Shown piece after piece: positions 9,086-19,800 of a stretch of DNA of 61,177 bases (within the stretch, counting starts at the first letter, position 1; the number at the start of each line of letters is the position of its first letter). This stretch comes from Syntrophobacteraceae bacterium. Its GTDB lineage: Bacteria; Desulfobacterota; Syntrophobacteria; Syntrophobacterales; Syntrophobacteraceae. The stretch is from positions 1 through 61,177 of the forward strand of contig JARLHO010000035.1 in NCBI GenBank assembly GCA_031292215.1, read 5' to 3'. A model generated the notes under the pieces. The model saw only the letters and a list, made by a program, of their open reading frames with translations. It ran no database searches and was not told where the DNA came from. Made by a program: the position numbers and the translations under genes.

Positions 9086-11674
9086 ATGAGTATTCATCCC
9101 AGTGTTATTCGAAAGTTAAAGCATCTGCGAGACCATTTCGCCAACCAATGTCGAAGCGACGTTCCAGGGTTGCTTGCGGCGCGCACTTATGCGTCCAATT
9201 TACGGGGGGCGCTAGCAGACGCGCCTGACGAAAACTCGCCCCGCGAGGGTTGGGCGCTGGCCGCAGTCGGCGGCCTTGGCCGCGGCGAACTAAGCTTTGC
9301 TTCGGACCTTGATTTGCTTTTCCTCTACAAAAAGCGGCTTCCCCAGCACCTGGCCGAATTCGTGCACGATCTGGCATACGGCTTGTGGGACACTGGATTC
9401 GAAGTCGGACACGCCACCGCTTCGGTCTCAATGATCCGCGATATGGTGCAAAACGATTTCACCATCCTCACAAATTACCTTGAAGCCGGATTTATAACCG
9501 GGGATAAAGAGTTTTTCGACGAGTGGAAGAGCTCTTTTCTCAAACTCTTCGGCAAGACGGGAAAGCGTAGATTTCTCGAACACCTGAGGGCCTACAGGGA
9601 TGAGCGGCTGAGGCAGTTTGGCGAGAGCGCTTATCTGCTGGAGCCCAACGTTAAAGATGGAGTGGGAGCGCTTCGCGACCTCCATTCGATCCGGTGGGCA
9701 GGCATCGTGTACCTCCAGGACCCCTCGCACGAGGCGATGGTTGGCCCCGGTTGGCTTATGGAGTCCGAAAAGCTTTGGCTCGACCAGTGCTATGATTTTT
9801 TGTGGCGGGTAAGGCTCCAGTTGCACCAGTTGGGCGGCAGAAGGCAGGACCGGCTGCTTTTCCCCGAACAGGAACTCATCGCCAAGCGGATGGGGTGCAT
9901 GGACGGGGCCGAAGGAACGGCGGTGGAAGCTTTCATGCGCCTCTATTACCGAAGCACTTCGCGGGTCAGCAGAACGACCTCTTTTTTTCTGGAAAGGCTC
10001 GGGGAGCCCAAGAGAAAATTCCCCGGTTTCCACCTGCGCCGGCGAATTTTGCCCGGTCCGTTCCTTCTGGAAGGCAAGCACCTACACTTCATGGAGCCCG
10101 AGTGGGTGGGAAAAGACCCGCTTTTGCTCATGCGGTTTTTCTGGCAGGCGGCTTGCTCCGACGCCTACTTCCACCATAACGCGGGAAGAACAATACGGGA
10201 AAATTTAGGGGGCTTTGGAGAAAAGGAAAGGAAAAATCCGCTGGCGATAAGCCAGTTCTTCGACATCCTGCTCGATCCCCGCCATTCTTTCCGGGTGCTC
10301 AATACCATGCTGGAAACCGGGTTTTTGCAGACGTTCATCCCTGAATTTTCCGGCGTGCGCTACAAGGTCCAAGATGACGTTTATCATGTGTATACGGTCG
10401 ACGAGCATCTTTTGCGCACGGTACGGGAGCTCCACCTGATCGAGGCCGGCGAGGTGGACGGCGAGGGACCCCTTGCAAGCGCCAAAGAGCTGATAAGTCC
10501 CGAGCAAAGGCGTATCCTTTTTCTCTCCGGGCTCTTGCACGATATCGGCAAAGGGTTCGGGAAAAATCATTCCATCCGCGGCGCACGAATTGCCCGGGAA
10601 ATCGGGGAAAGGATGGGGTTGGGCGAGGAGCAAAACGATCTGCTCTGTTTTTTGATCGAGCACCATCTGCTTCTTGCCGAGACTGCCCTTAAACGGGATC
10701 TTATGGACGAAAAGCCCATAGCGCAATGCGCGGTGGCCATTAAGGACCGCAGGAGATTGCTTCTTCTCTACCTGCTTACGGTCGCAGACAGCCGCGGGAC
10801 CGGAACCGAGGCATGGAACGCGTGGAAGGCCTCGCTTTTGCGCGAGCTTTTCTTAAAAGTCGACAGGCTGCTGCAGCGTCCCGACCTGGAACCGGAAAAC
10901 ATCGAGGCGCGGACTGTAAAGACGCAGGAAAAAGTCATGGCGCTTTTGAGCGACCAGGCCGAGAGCGAAAAGATAGCCGAGTGGATGGAGAAGCTTTCCT
11001 TCCGATATCTTTTATCCCAGCAACCTGCGGACATCCTGAAGCACTATGCCATGGAAAAGGAGTTGGCGGTGCGCTCCGTTTGTCTTCGGGCTGAACCGAT
11101 CGAAGGCGAGATGTGGCAGATAACGGTCGCAACGCGCGACAAACCCGGACTGTTCGCCCTGATTACCGGGGTGCTGTGGGCGCGCGGCCTAAATATCCTC
11201 TCGGCCGACATATTCACCCGCGAACCCGGCGTAGTCTGCGATGTACTAAGGGTCGAGAAAATCCCCGATCCTCTTCATGCGGGTGAGCTGTGGAGCAGAG
11301 TGCAGGTCGATTTCGGGCGCGCGCTGGAGGAGACCTCATATCTGGATCAAATGCTGGGCGAAAGGCGAAGGCCCTCGGTCCTGGAGACTAAGCGCCTTCC
11401 TCGCAAAGACGACAAGGTAATAGTCGATGAGGACGCATCCGATTTTTACACCTTGATCGAAGTCTACACTTGGGATCGGCCCGGCGTATTGCATGCGATC
11501 ACCAATGGCCTGTTTGAGCTGGATCTAAATATCCAGCTTGCCAAGATATCGACGCCGGGGGCGCAGGTAGCCGATATCTTTTACGTTACGGATTTGAGCG
11601 GCGAAAAGCTCATGAGCTACGATAAACATGAGATGGTAAGAGAAAAGCTCCTTTCGTGCCTTTCCGAGGTGTAG
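9086..11674 (+). CDS. glnD: [Protein-PII] uridylyltransferase/uridylyl-removing enzyme
   Basis: About 862 residues from the ATG at 9086 (MSIHPSVIRK); an upstream in-frame ATG at 9011 lies in repeat sequence and is unlikely. The nucleotidyltransferase domain has GGLGRGELSFASDLDLLF near residues 68-85. A central HD phosphohydrolase domain carries LLHDIGKGFG, and two ACT domains at the C-terminus (RDKPGLFALI and WDRPGVLHAI) sense glutamine. The enzyme uridylylates PII when glutamine is low and reverses it when glutamine is high. It sits between its substrate gene glnB and the final target glnA. Domain content and length match the family. Confidence 0.95.
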   Translation: MSIHPSVIRKLKHLRDHFANQCRSDVPGLLAARTYASNLRGALADAPDENSPREGWALAAVGGLGRGELSFASDLDLLFLYKKRLPQHLAEFVHDLAYGLWDTGFEVGHATASVSMIRDMVQNDFTILTNYLEAGFITGDKEFFDEWKSSFLKLFGKTGKRRFLEHLRAYRDERLRQFGESAYLLEPNVKDGVGALRDLHSIRWAGIVYLQDPSHEAMVGPGWLMESEKLWLDQCYDFLWRVRLQLHQLGGRRQDRLLFPEQELIAKRMGCMDGAEGTAVEAFMRLYYRSTSRVSRTTSFFLERLGEPKRKFPGFHLRRRILPGPFLLEGKHLHFMEPEWVGKDPLLLMRFFWQAACSDAYFHHNAGRTIRENLGGFGEKERKNPLAISQFFDILLDPRHSFRVLNTMLETGFLQTFIPEFSGVRYKVQDDVYHVYTVDEHLLRTVRELHLIEAGEVDGEGPLASAKELISPEQRRILFLSGLLHDIGKGFGKNHSIRGARIAREIGERMGLGEEQNDLLCFLIEHHLLLAETALKRDLMDEKPIAQCAVAIKDRRRLLLLYLLTVADSRGTGTEAWNAWKASLLRELFLKVDRLLQRPDLEPENIEARTVKTQEKVMALLSDQAESEKIAEWMEKLSFRYLLSQQPADILKHYAMEKELAVRSVCLRAEPIEGEMWQITVATRDKPGLFALITGVLWARGLNILSADIFTREPGVVCDVLRVEKIPDPLHAGELWSRVQVDFGRALEETSYLDQMLGERRRPSVLETKRLPRKDDKVIVDEDASDFYTLIEVYTWDRPGVLHAITNGLFELDLNIQLAKISTPGAQVADIFYVTDLSGEKLMSYDKHEMVREKLLSCLSEV

Positions 11675-12052
11675 TTACAGTCAGTGAAGAATAAAGGAAA
11701 AGAACTCCGACCTTTTACCTTGTTGCTTTCATCTTCTCGGTGGGTGGGGGGCGGCGCAAGGCTGGGTACATTTTTGTTCCAGCCCGGGCTATACTTGGTG
11801 ATATGACATTGCTGTGAGGTTTCAGGTATTTAGATCTTTAGCCGTCTTTGAGGCGCACCCCTTTTGTAAATAGTGGGGCCGATATGTAACGAAAATGTTT
11901 TTTTTACTCCTGGTTCCAGCCGTTATAAAAAGGCTTGAGTGGTTACTGGGAGCGGAGAGAAAGAAAATTGTTGACGTTGGTAAGCAATTTGCTTAGACAT
12001 ACCGGACCGAATTGTTAAATACCCCTATTTTGAAAACTCTCAGGAGGAGAAT
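11675..12052. other. Intergenic region and leader upstream of glnA
   Basis: About 380 bases without a gene. Apart from the sigma-54 promoter listed separately and the glnA ribosome site CAGGAGGAG, I see no RNA gene. No clear NtrC-type dyad (GCACC-N5-GGTGC) is visible. Confidence 0.5.
11977..11994 (+). promoter_or_regulatory. Sigma-54 promoter of glnA
   Basis: TTGG at 11977-11980 and TTTGCTT at 11988-11994 place the invariant GG and GC exactly 10 bases apart, matching the -24/-12 consensus TTGGCAC-N5-TTGCW. Transcription would start about 12 bases downstream, some 45-50 bases before the glnA ATG. An RpoN promoter fits a nitrogen-regulated glutamine synthetase. Confidence 0.75.
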
Positions 12053-13465
12053 ATGACCCCAAAGGAAGTATTGGCGTTTGCGAAAGAAAACGGCGCAAAG
12101 ATAGTAGATTTCAAATTCATGGATTTTATTGGCGTATGGCAGCACTTTTCGGTTCCCATGCACGAGCTGGGCGAAGGGGATTTTCAAACCGGCTACGGTT
12201 TCGACGGGTCGAGCATCCGTGGCTGGCAGCCCATTCACGCGAGCGACATGTTGATCATCCCGGATCCGGAAACTGCGGTAATGGACCCGTTCATGGCCGT
12301 TCCGACGATTTCTTTGATTTGTAATATAGTCGATCCGGTGACGATGGAAAGATACTCTCGCGATCCGAGAAATATCGCTCAAAAGGCTGAACAATATCTG
12401 AAGTTCACCGGGATCGGCGATATGGTCTGGATTGGTCCGGAAGCCGAGTTTTTCATTTTTGACGATGTCCGCTACGACAGTACGGTCAACTCCAGCTACT
12501 ACTATGTGGATTCGGTCGAAGGGCAGTGGAACACGGGCAGGATCGAGGGGCCCAACCTCGGGTACAAGCCCCGGTACAAAGAGGGCTATTTCCCCGTGCC
12601 CCCCATGGATTCGCAGCAGGATATCCGTACCGATATGATTTTGACCATGGAGCAGGTGGGGATCGAGACGGAATGTCAGCACCACGAGGTGGCCACCGGC
12701 GGCCAGGCCGAAATCGATATGAAGGCGGCGCCCCTGGTGAAAATGGCCGATAATCTTGCGTGGTACAAATATGTCCTAAAGAATGTGGCCAGGAAACACG
12801 GCAAGACGGTTACACTCATGCCCAAGCCGCTGTTTGGCGATAACGGCACCGGCATGCACACCCATATAAGCATCTGGAAGGAAGGCAATCCGCTTTTTGC
12901 CGGCGATAAGTACGGCGGACTGAGCCAGATGGCCCTTTGGGCAGCGGGCGGAATTCTAAAGCACGCTCCGGCCCTTTGCGCCATCACCAACCCGACCACC
13001 AATTCCTACAAGCGGCTGGTCCCCGGGTACGAAGCGCCGGTTAACCTGGCCTATTCGAGCCGCAACCGCAGTGCGAGCATTCGTATCCCGATGTATTCGA
13101 CATCCCCCAAGACCAAGCGTCTCGAGGTCCGTTTCCCCGATCCTTCCTGCAACGGCTACCTGGCTTTTAGCGCGCTCCTGATGGCTGCCCTGGACGGCAT
13201 CGAAAACCGCATCGATCCGGGCGAGCCTCTCGATCAGGACATCTACGGCCTTAGCCCCGAGGAACTGGCCAAGGTTCCCTCGACTCCCGGCGCTTTGGAC
13301 GAAGCCCTGAAAAACCTCGAAAAAGACCACGAATTCCTGCTAAAGGGCGATGTTTTTACGCAGGACGTTATCGACACGTGGATCGAGTACAAGACCAAAA
13401 ACGAAGTGGACGTTGTGCGTATGCGTCCGCATCCAATGGAATACAAGCTCTATTTCGACATATAG
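12053..13465 (+). CDS. glnA: Type I glutamine synthetase
   Basis: A 470-residue GSI-beta type glutamine synthetase that makes glutamine from glutamate, ammonia and ATP. Conserved blocks include the FDGSSIRGW loop, GPEAEFF with metal-binding glutamates, [10 protein letters not shown] and NRSASIRIP. Tyr398 in DIYGLSPEE aligns with the adenylylated Tyr397 of the E. coli enzyme, so adenylyltransferase control is likely. The ribosome site is CAGGAGGAG. It is preceded by a sigma-54 promoter and followed by a strong terminator, so it is a single transcription unit. Confidence 0.97.
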   Translation: MTPKEVLAFAKENGAKIVDFKFMDFIGVWQHFSVPMHELGEGDFQTGYGFDGSSIRGWQPIHASDMLIIPDPETAVMDPFMAVPTISLICNIVDPVTMERYSRDPRNIAQKAEQYLKFTGIGDMVWIGPEAEFFIFDDVRYDSTVNSSYYYVDSVEGQWNTGRIEGPNLGYKPRYKEGYFPVPPMDSQQDIRTDMILTMEQVGIETECQHHEVATGGQAEIDMKAAPLVKMADNLAWYKYVLKNVARKHGKTVTLMPKPLFGDNGTGMHTHISIWKEGNPLFAGDKYGGLSQMALWAAGGILKHAPALCAITNPTTNSYKRLVPGYEAPVNLAYSSRNRSASIRIPMYSTSPKTKRLEVRFPDPSCNGYLAFSALLMAALDGIENRIDPGEPLDQDIYGLSPEELAKVPSTPGALDEALKNLEKDHEFLLKGDVFTQDVIDTWIEYKTKNEVDVVRMRPHPMEYKLYFDI

Positions 13466-13503
13466 GTTCGACTGATAGGTTGAGATTCGACTGAGTTTGG
13501 CGA

Positions 13504-13551
13504 ATAAATCCCTCCGGCCCGCTGTAAAGCGGTCCGGGGGGATTTTTATTT
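13504..13551 (+). terminator. Rho-independent terminator of glnA
   Basis: Stem AAATCCC(T)CCGG-CCCGCT, loop GTAA, then AGCGG-TCCGGGGGGATTT, followed by TTTTTATT. It begins about 40 bases after the glnA stop codon. Confidence 0.85.
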
Positions 13552-13581
13552 GGGGGGGATGGTGGGGAGGGGATTGGTCAT

Positions 13582-14172
13582 GCGAAGCCGCGAAGACGCG
13601 AAGAAAAAAAGATGCTAAGAAACAAGGATATGAGAAGATAAGAAGATGATGCCTTGTGTTACCCGGTTGGTTTCAAGATCGGTTTTGTTGGGTTTGGCTT
13701 CACTCAACCCAACCTTGTATCGTAAGAGAGCATGGGATTAAGAATAGGGAGGGAGTTTACTCCGTGCTGTACGAACGGAGTCGAAATCCCCCCAACCCCC
13801 CTTTGAAAAAAAGGGGGGCGATAGGGCCAAGCCCCTTCTTGCGCTTCTCCGGTTAAGGGGTAAGTGGGGGCGGGCGTGTGGGGAAGTCTAAGGATAACGG
13901 GTGCGCCCACTCACAAGAGGCTATAGGAGCCGTCCTTGTATGCTTAAAAGAGCATGGGATCAACCAGCGCTCCTGTTTGTTGGGCTGCGTTGCGCTTAGC
14001 CCAACGGCGAGTGTTGCGTCCTGAAAATTCAACGATACTGGAAAGCAGGCAGTGAGCTTCGCGCCTTCGCGGCTTCGCGAGAGATAACTTCGGTGAGGAC
14101 CGGAGGGCATGATGCCAGGTTGGTTTTTAAGGTCGGTTCGTTGGGTTTCGCTTCACTCAACCCAACCTACAG
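13582..14172. repeat. Composite repeat region between glnA and the cupin gene
   Basis: No gene is supported in about 600 bases. The block is bounded by a ~22-base inverted repeat, GCGAAGCCGCGAAGACGCGAAG (13582-13603) against its near-complement at 14057-14080. Inside is an imperfect palindrome (AATCCCCCCAACCCCCCTTT with AAAGGGGGG, 13784-13822) that recurs at 52.0-52.3 kb. The unit GTTGGGTTT(C/G)GCTTCACTCAACCCAAC occurs at about 13688-13714 and 14138-14166, with a relative at 13979-14003. AGAGCATGGGAT occurs twice (about 13725 and 13949). Open frames here are repeat-derived. Confidence 0.7.
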
Positions 14173-14183
14173 GGGGGCTTCGC

Positions 14184-14510
14184 GTGATAAAGAAGGGAAA
14201 CATATACGCGGCTACGGCGAACCACTCGCCGGAGGAAATTTTCGAGACCCTTATCGATTCGGGAAAAGTAAGGATTGAAAGGATCCTTTCGTATTCGAGC
14301 CGTTCGCCGGATGGGTTCTGGTACGACCAGGAGGAAGCCGAATGGGTACTGGTGATCTCCGGGAGCGCGGGGCTAAAATTTGAGGGCGAGGAGGACATCC
14401 TGGTTTTAAGGCCGGGGGACTGGGTCGAGATCGGGGCCCATGTGCGCCATCGGGTGGAATGGACCGATCCCGGAGAAAAAACCGTTTGGCTTGCGGTGTT
14501 TTATAGATAG
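14184..14510 (+). CDS. Cupin-domain protein
   Basis: A 108-residue small cupin from a GTG start at 14184; the frame upstream runs into repeat sequence and is not conserved-looking. The core has RSPDGFWYDQEEAEWV, a hydrophobic strand WVLVISGSAGLKFEG, then LRPGDWVEIGAHVRHRVEW, the usual cupin motif 2 with PGD and a metal-type HxxH-like histidine pair. Such proteins bind a metal or small ligand; the function is unknown. It ends six bases before the stop of the converging molybdopterin oxidoreductase. The start is uncertain because no strong ribosome site is present. Confidence 0.7.
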   Translation: MIKKGNIYAATANHSPEEIFETLIDSGKVRIERILSYSSRSPDGFWYDQEEAEWVLVISGSAGLKFEGEEDILVLRPGDWVEIGAHVRHRVEWTDPGEKTVWLAVFYR

Positions 14511-14516
14511 TGAATT

Positions 14517-16598
14517 TCACAAGGCCTTTCGGATTCTGCACGGCAGGTTTTTGATGTTGGGGGTCCCGAATTCCCGGCCGAGTTTATCTATCGAAGTGAG
14601 CATATTAAAGTTTGCGCTGCGCCAGTCGAATTGGCCGCTCGCCTCGCTTTCCGGAAACCACCAGCCCAGGGCGGCGCTGACTACCCCCGGATGGACGATG
14701 TCTGTTAGCCTGGCTGTCTGAGTTATTTCGCCGTGTCGGGTGGAGATAACGACGGAATCGCCCTCGGCGATGGCAAAGGCCTTGGCCGTTTCGGGGTGGA
14801 TTTCAACGAGCGGGCGGGGGCGTTTGGCGCGAAGTTTTTCCACCCAGCGGTAGGAGGAAAGAAGATAGTAGCGGCTCTTGGCGCTTATTAGAATCAGCGG
14901 GTAGTCCGGGTCATCTTCTTCGGGAAGTCCGCTGAATTCGGGGACCGGCTTAAGCTTATATTTTTCCGCTGTGCTGAGTTTTAACTCCACCTTTCCGGTG
15001 GGCGTTTTGAACCCCTTTTCCCTGTGGAGACCAAACCGGTCCGGCCCCTTGAGGTAGCCTTTGGCGGCAAACTCCGCGTAGGTAAGTCCTGCGGGCTTTA
15101 CCACGTCTTCGAGGAATTCTTCGAAGTCGTCTCGCCACAATTTCGGGTCCGACACCCGTTTTCCCAGTTCGTTCATAATCTTTATATCCGGCCGGCATTC
15201 GGTGGGGGGCTCGACTATTTTGGGCCGGGCGACGATCATGCCGTGTCCTATTCCGTAGTGGCCGATATCGTTTATTTCATACTGGTGGGCGACCGGGAAG
15301 ACAATATCTGCAAAAGAGGCGGTTGGCGTCATGAAGATATCGGCCACGGCGATAAAATCCAGGCTCATGAGGGCCTTATAGGTAAACGGGCTGTCGGCCC
15401 AGGCGACCAGGGGATTGGTGCACATGCCGTAGTAGCCCCTTACCGGATAAGGGATGGAGTCCAACACAGCTTGGCGAAAATATGCCGGAGGAACGGTCAT
15501 CATTTTGGGAATCGTGCCATGGAAAGCGCCGATCATGTCTTTACGCTTATCGGGAATGAGGTCGGCGCGAACGAACTGGGCCAGCCCCTGTATCGCGGGA
15601 TCGTGGGCGTTTATATTGCCCCCCGGGACTTCCAGGTTGCCGCAGACGGCCATGAGGCAGACAAGGGATCTCGCGGCATCGAATACGTTTACGTCGTGTT
15701 CGATGGCGTTGCCCCACTGGAGGGCCGCGGGTCGGGCTGTCGCGTAAAGCCTTGCGGCTTTTTGGATCAGTTCGGGAGAAATCCGGGTAATGGAGGCCAC
15801 GGTTTGTGGGTCGTAGGGTTTGACCTGCCGGGCGAGGTCGGCGAAGCCGCAGGTGTATTTTTCGACAAAGTCCGAGTCGTAGAGGGCTTCTTCGATAATT
15901 ACGTGAAGAAAGCCAAGAGCGAGTGCTTGGGTGGTCCCTGGCCATATCTGAAGCCACAAATCGGCCCTTTGGGCAAGTTCTGTCCTTCGTGGATCGACCA
16001 CTATCAGCCGGGCGCCGTTTTTTAGCTGCTCAAGCATGAGGCCTGCGATCTGCCCTTCTTCGCTGGTCGAAAGAACATTGCTCGCCCACGAAAGGATGAG
16101 GCCGGTAGGGTTGTGCAGATCGGCCACCGGATAGAACCCGCAGGTGTGAACGCCGGTGACCTCCCGGGGGGCATGGCATACGTCCTGGGAAGCGACTACG
16201 TTGGGGGAGCCGAAAATATTGGCAAGGCGAATCAGGACGAAATGCTCGAGCCCTTTGGGCATCCCGGCGCCAAAGCCAACCGCCCTCGCCCCGTATTTTT
16301 CCCGGATGGCGAGCAGACTAGTCGCCGTCACATCGAGGGCTTCCTCCCAGGAGATTTGTCGCCATTTCCCCTCGCCTCTTTTGCCGACCCGTCTTAGCGG
16401 GTGGCGGAGACGGTCGGGGTGATAGAGGCGCTCTGCCGACACCGTGCCTTTGTAGCAGGTGTACCCCCTGTTCAGGTAGCCTTCGGGGTCTCCTTTGACC
16501 TGGACGATCTTATTTTTCAAAACGCCCACGAGCAGCGCGCAGCCGCCATGATCCATTCGGGCGCAGTGGGTCTTGGCCCATCGAATTTGTTCCGCCAT
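14517..16598 (-). CDS. Molybdopterin-dependent oxidoreductase with an atypical N-terminal iron-sulfur motif
   Basis: A 693-residue bis-MGD (DMSO reductase superfamily) enzyme for Mo or W. The N-terminal cluster motif is unusual: Cys12, Cys20 and Cys48 are present, but the second cysteine of the canonical CxxCxxxC is replaced in CARMDHGGC. Residues 139-142, DVCH, align with the Sec140-His141 of E. coli formate dehydrogenase H, so Cys141 is the likely Mo/W ligand. VVDPRRTELA and GWWFPESEASGQFDWRSANF fit MGD-binding regions. No Tat signal is seen, so it is probably cytoplasmic. No iron-sulfur or membrane partner lies beside it. It is divergent from a second molybdoenzyme. The substrate is unknown; a formate dehydrogenase, acetylene hydratase or other tungsten enzyme are all possible. 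Confidence 0.8.
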   Translation of the reverse strand: MAEQIRWAKTHCARMDHGGCALLVGVLKNKIVQVKGDPEGYLNRGYTCYKGTVSAERLYHPDRLRHPLRRVGKRGEGKWRQISWEEALDVTATSLLAIREKYGARAVGFGAGMPKGLEHFVLIRLANIFGSPNVVASQDVCHAPREVTGVHTCGFYPVADLHNPTGLILSWASNVLSTSEEGQIAGLMLEQLKNGARLIVVDPRRTELAQRADLWLQIWPGTTQALALGFLHVIIEEALYDSDFVEKYTCGFADLARQVKPYDPQTVASITRISPELIQKAARLYATARPAALQWGNAIEHDVNVFDAARSLVCLMAVCGNLEVPGGNINAHDPAIQGLAQFVRADLIPDKRKDMIGAFHGTIPKMMTVPPAYFRQAVLDSIPYPVRGYYGMCTNPLVAWADSPFTYKALMSLDFIAVADIFMTPTASFADIVFPVAHQYEINDIGHYGIGHGMIVARPKIVEPPTECRPDIKIMNELGKRVSDPKLWRDDFEEFLEDVVKPAGLTYAEFAAKGYLKGPDRFGLHREKGFKTPTGKVELKLSTAEKYKLKPVPEFSGLPEEDDPDYPLILISAKSRYYLLSSYRWVEKLRAKRPRPLVEIHPETAKAFAIAEGDSVVISTRHGEITQTARLTDIVHPGVVSAALGWWFPESEASGQFDWRSANFNMLTSIDKLGREFGTPNIKNLPCRIRKAL

Positions 16599-16886
16599 AT
16601 CCCGTTAATCCCCTCAAAGATCTATCGTTGACCTTACTATACTAACATAACCCGGGTCCGTCCCGGTCCACTATGTGGACGCAGCGACTTTCGGTCCGCT
16701 AAAAAAGATGAGGGCATAGCCCCAGAGCCGGCATAAGAGATCCATTTATTTGGAAAAGCTTCGGCGGGCGTTTCTGTAAAAATACAGCATCCAACCTATT
16801 TGCACCTTGTAGACGCGGCGCTAGTTTGAAACACCAGAAATATAACCCGGCTTTGCCGGCCACACCTTTAGAGGAGGCAGCCCGAG
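16599..16886. other. Divergent promoter region between two molybdopterin oxidoreductase genes
   Basis: 288 bases separating the two divergent genes. A short hairpin CCGGC-TTT-GCCGG at 16851-16863 sits just upstream of the second gene's ribosome site (GAGGAGG). I could not assign promoters or a molybdenum-cofactor riboswitch with confidence. Confidence 0.4.
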
Positions 16887-19800
16887 ATGGAGTTGCGAGG
16901 ACAGGAACGGCGGGCTTTGTGCGGGATATGCCCGGCAGGTTGTTGGGTGATCGTTACTTACGGCGCAGACGGAAAAATGGCTTCGGTACGGGCCGACGAA
17001 AATTCCCCCCTGGGCTTACTTTGCAAGCTCGGCGAGCATTCGGCCGAAATCGTCTATTCGGAAAACCGTCTTCACTATCCCTTGCGCCGCAGGGGCGCAA
17101 AGGGGACCTATGAGTTTACGAGGATAAGCTGGGAGGAAGCCTTCCGGGAGATTGCCGGAAGACTAGACGGCATAAAGAGGCGGCGCGGCGCGGAGGCGAC
17201 TGCAGTCTATACGGGCCGGGGAAGCTTCGAGCAGGCCCTGTGCGACGTTTTTCAGCCAAAGGATGTCGCGGTGTCCTCGGCCTCAAGCGTTCTTTTTCCC
17301 TTCGGATCCCCCAACACCATGGGTGTGGGGGCCCTGTGCTATGTCTCCTTTGCCATGATCGCTCCCCATGTCACGATGGGCGGGATGCTCATCAATATGT
17401 TTTCGGAGTTAGAAAACGCGGAGCTTATCGTGGTCTGGGGCGCTAATCCGGCGACGGACTGCCCCCCGCTCGATCTCAAAAGAATCCTGGAGGCGGAGAA
17501 TCGTGGGGCGAAAGTCGTTGTAATCGATCCGAGACGGACCAAGACAGCCAGGCTGACCAACGCGGAATGGATCCCGATCCGGCCGGGAACCGACGGCGCC
17601 CTCGCCCTGGGGCTTTGCCAGGTCCTTATCGAGGAAGAGTTATACGATGAGCCCTTCGTGAAGCAATGGACCCGGGGATTTGCGGAATTCGCTCGCTACG
17701 CGCAGCACTTTAGACCCGAGGTCGTGGAGGCGATTACCGGCGTTGCCCGGGAGTCCGTGCGTGCTCTTGCTCGAAAGATAGCGAACGCCCGAGGGGCAAG
17801 TCCTGTCATGTATTCGGGGCTTGAGTACAGCGATTCCGGCGTCCAGGCCATCCGGGCCACAATGGTGCTGTGGGCCCTGGCCGGACAGCTCGATGTGCCG
17901 GGGGGGCGATGTTTTACGATGGAGCAAAATAGATTTCCGATCAACCGGGAAGGGCATATCCCCAACCCGAATCCGAAAAGGGCCCTGGGGGTCGAAAGGT
18001 TCCCCGTCTACAGCGCCTACCGGGGCGAGTCGCACGCCAACTGTCTGCCGGACTCCGTTTTGAGAGGGAAACCGTACCGGATCGAGTCCCTGATAATCCT
18101 GGGAGCTTCGATGATCACCGCCTGGCCCCGGCCTGATGTCTGGCGCAAGACCCTCGAAGCTCTAGACTTTCTGGTCTCAATCGATGTAAATCTTACGGCC
18201 GATTGCGCCTATGCCGATATTGTGCTGCCGGCTGCTACTTCCTACGAGATCGACTCCTACATGACCTACGGCCCGATCTTCCGGCTCCGCGAGAAGGTGA
18301 TCGAGCCGGTTGGCGAAGCGAGAAATTCATTTTTCATCATGACCGAATTGGCCGAAAGACTGGGGTACGGCCACCTCTACCCGCGAACGGAAGAGGAGCT
18401 TCTACGGCATGTGCTCAAAGGCTCGCCCTTTACCCCGGAACAAGTTCGCGCGGCCGGAGGCCAAGTTCAGGTCGATACCGTTATGATGCAGTATAAGAAA
18501 TGGGAAAAGGGGCTGCTCCGAAAAGATGGGCAACCGGGGTTTGAGACCCCGACCGGAAAGTTCGAGATTTCCTCGACAATCCTTGAAGAGCACGGCTACG
18601 ACCCTTTGCCCGTCTACAGCGAACCTGCGGAAAGCCCTCTTAGCCAGCCTGCTCTGGCCGCAAAGTTTCCGCTGGTCTTCAATTCGGGATCAAGGGTCGC
18701 CACGGACTTTCGGAGCCAGTTCCACGGGATCCCCGGGCTGGTAGACGAGCGGCCGGAGCCGACCGTTACGATCAATACCCGGGATGCCGCAGCCAGGCAA
18801 ATCCGCAATGGCGACCGGGTGATTCTTCGCAGCCCGAGGGGATCTGTGCGGTTGCGGGCGCTTGTAACCGAAGACATCCTGCCGGGCGCAATCGATGCGA
18901 ACATGGGCGGCGGAGGTCCCCTTGGGCCTAAGGCGTGGCGGGAATGCAATATCAACGATCTAACCGATTTGAAATACGACCCGATCTCCGGGTTTCCGAT
19001 CTATAAGGCCCTCCTTTGCGAAGTCGAAAGGGCCCCGGAATCCGGGAAGGCGGTGGAAATGGATTCGGGTGAACCGGGCGGTGTTTTATTTGCGCAAACC
19101 GGGTCTCGGTTGCAAGCCCGGGAGAGCATCTACCTCGATCATAACGCCACCACGCATCCCGATCCCGAAGTGCGAGCTCTTATGGACGACTATATGGAGA
19201 GCCGGTACGGGAACCCTTCGGCCATTCACCGGGAAGGCCGGGAGGCGAAGGCGGCCATAGAGCAAGCCCGCCGGAAAGTGGCGAGACTCCTGGGATGCAC
19301 GGCCCGAAGGATCATTTTTACCGGGGGCGGCACCGAGGCCAATAACCAGGTGATAAAGAGCCTGGCCCTGGCCAACTGGAAGTCCAAAAAAAGGCTTATT
19401 ACCTCGTCTATCGAGCATCCTTCCATCTTGAAGGTCTGTGCGTGGCTCGAAAATTTCGGGTTTCCCCTCACCTGCCTGCCGGTGGATTCCTACGGACGGC
19501 TAAGACCCGAGGAGCTCGAAGAGGCGATGACAGACGATACCTTTCTGGTGAGCATCATGGCCGCCAATAACGAAACGGGGTCGCTGCAGCCCATAGCCGA
19601 TCTCGCCGGGATCGCTCGCCGCCGGGGCGCGCTTTTTCATACCGACGCCGTCCAGGCCGCCGGAAAGATCCCGTTGGATGTGGAAGCGCTGGGGGTGGAT
19701 TTTCTAACCCTTTCGGGCCACAAGTTTCACGGGCCAAAAGGTGTGGGCGTCCTCTATGTGCGCAAAGGGATAGCGCTTGAGCCCCTGCTTCACGGCGGCG

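Noticed and set aside
11795-11812. Second sigma-54-like match TTGG...TTGCT
   Set aside because: GG and GC are 12 bases apart instead of 10.
13656-13856. Short open frame after glnA
   Set aside because: It runs through dispersed repeat units and lacks a ribosome site.
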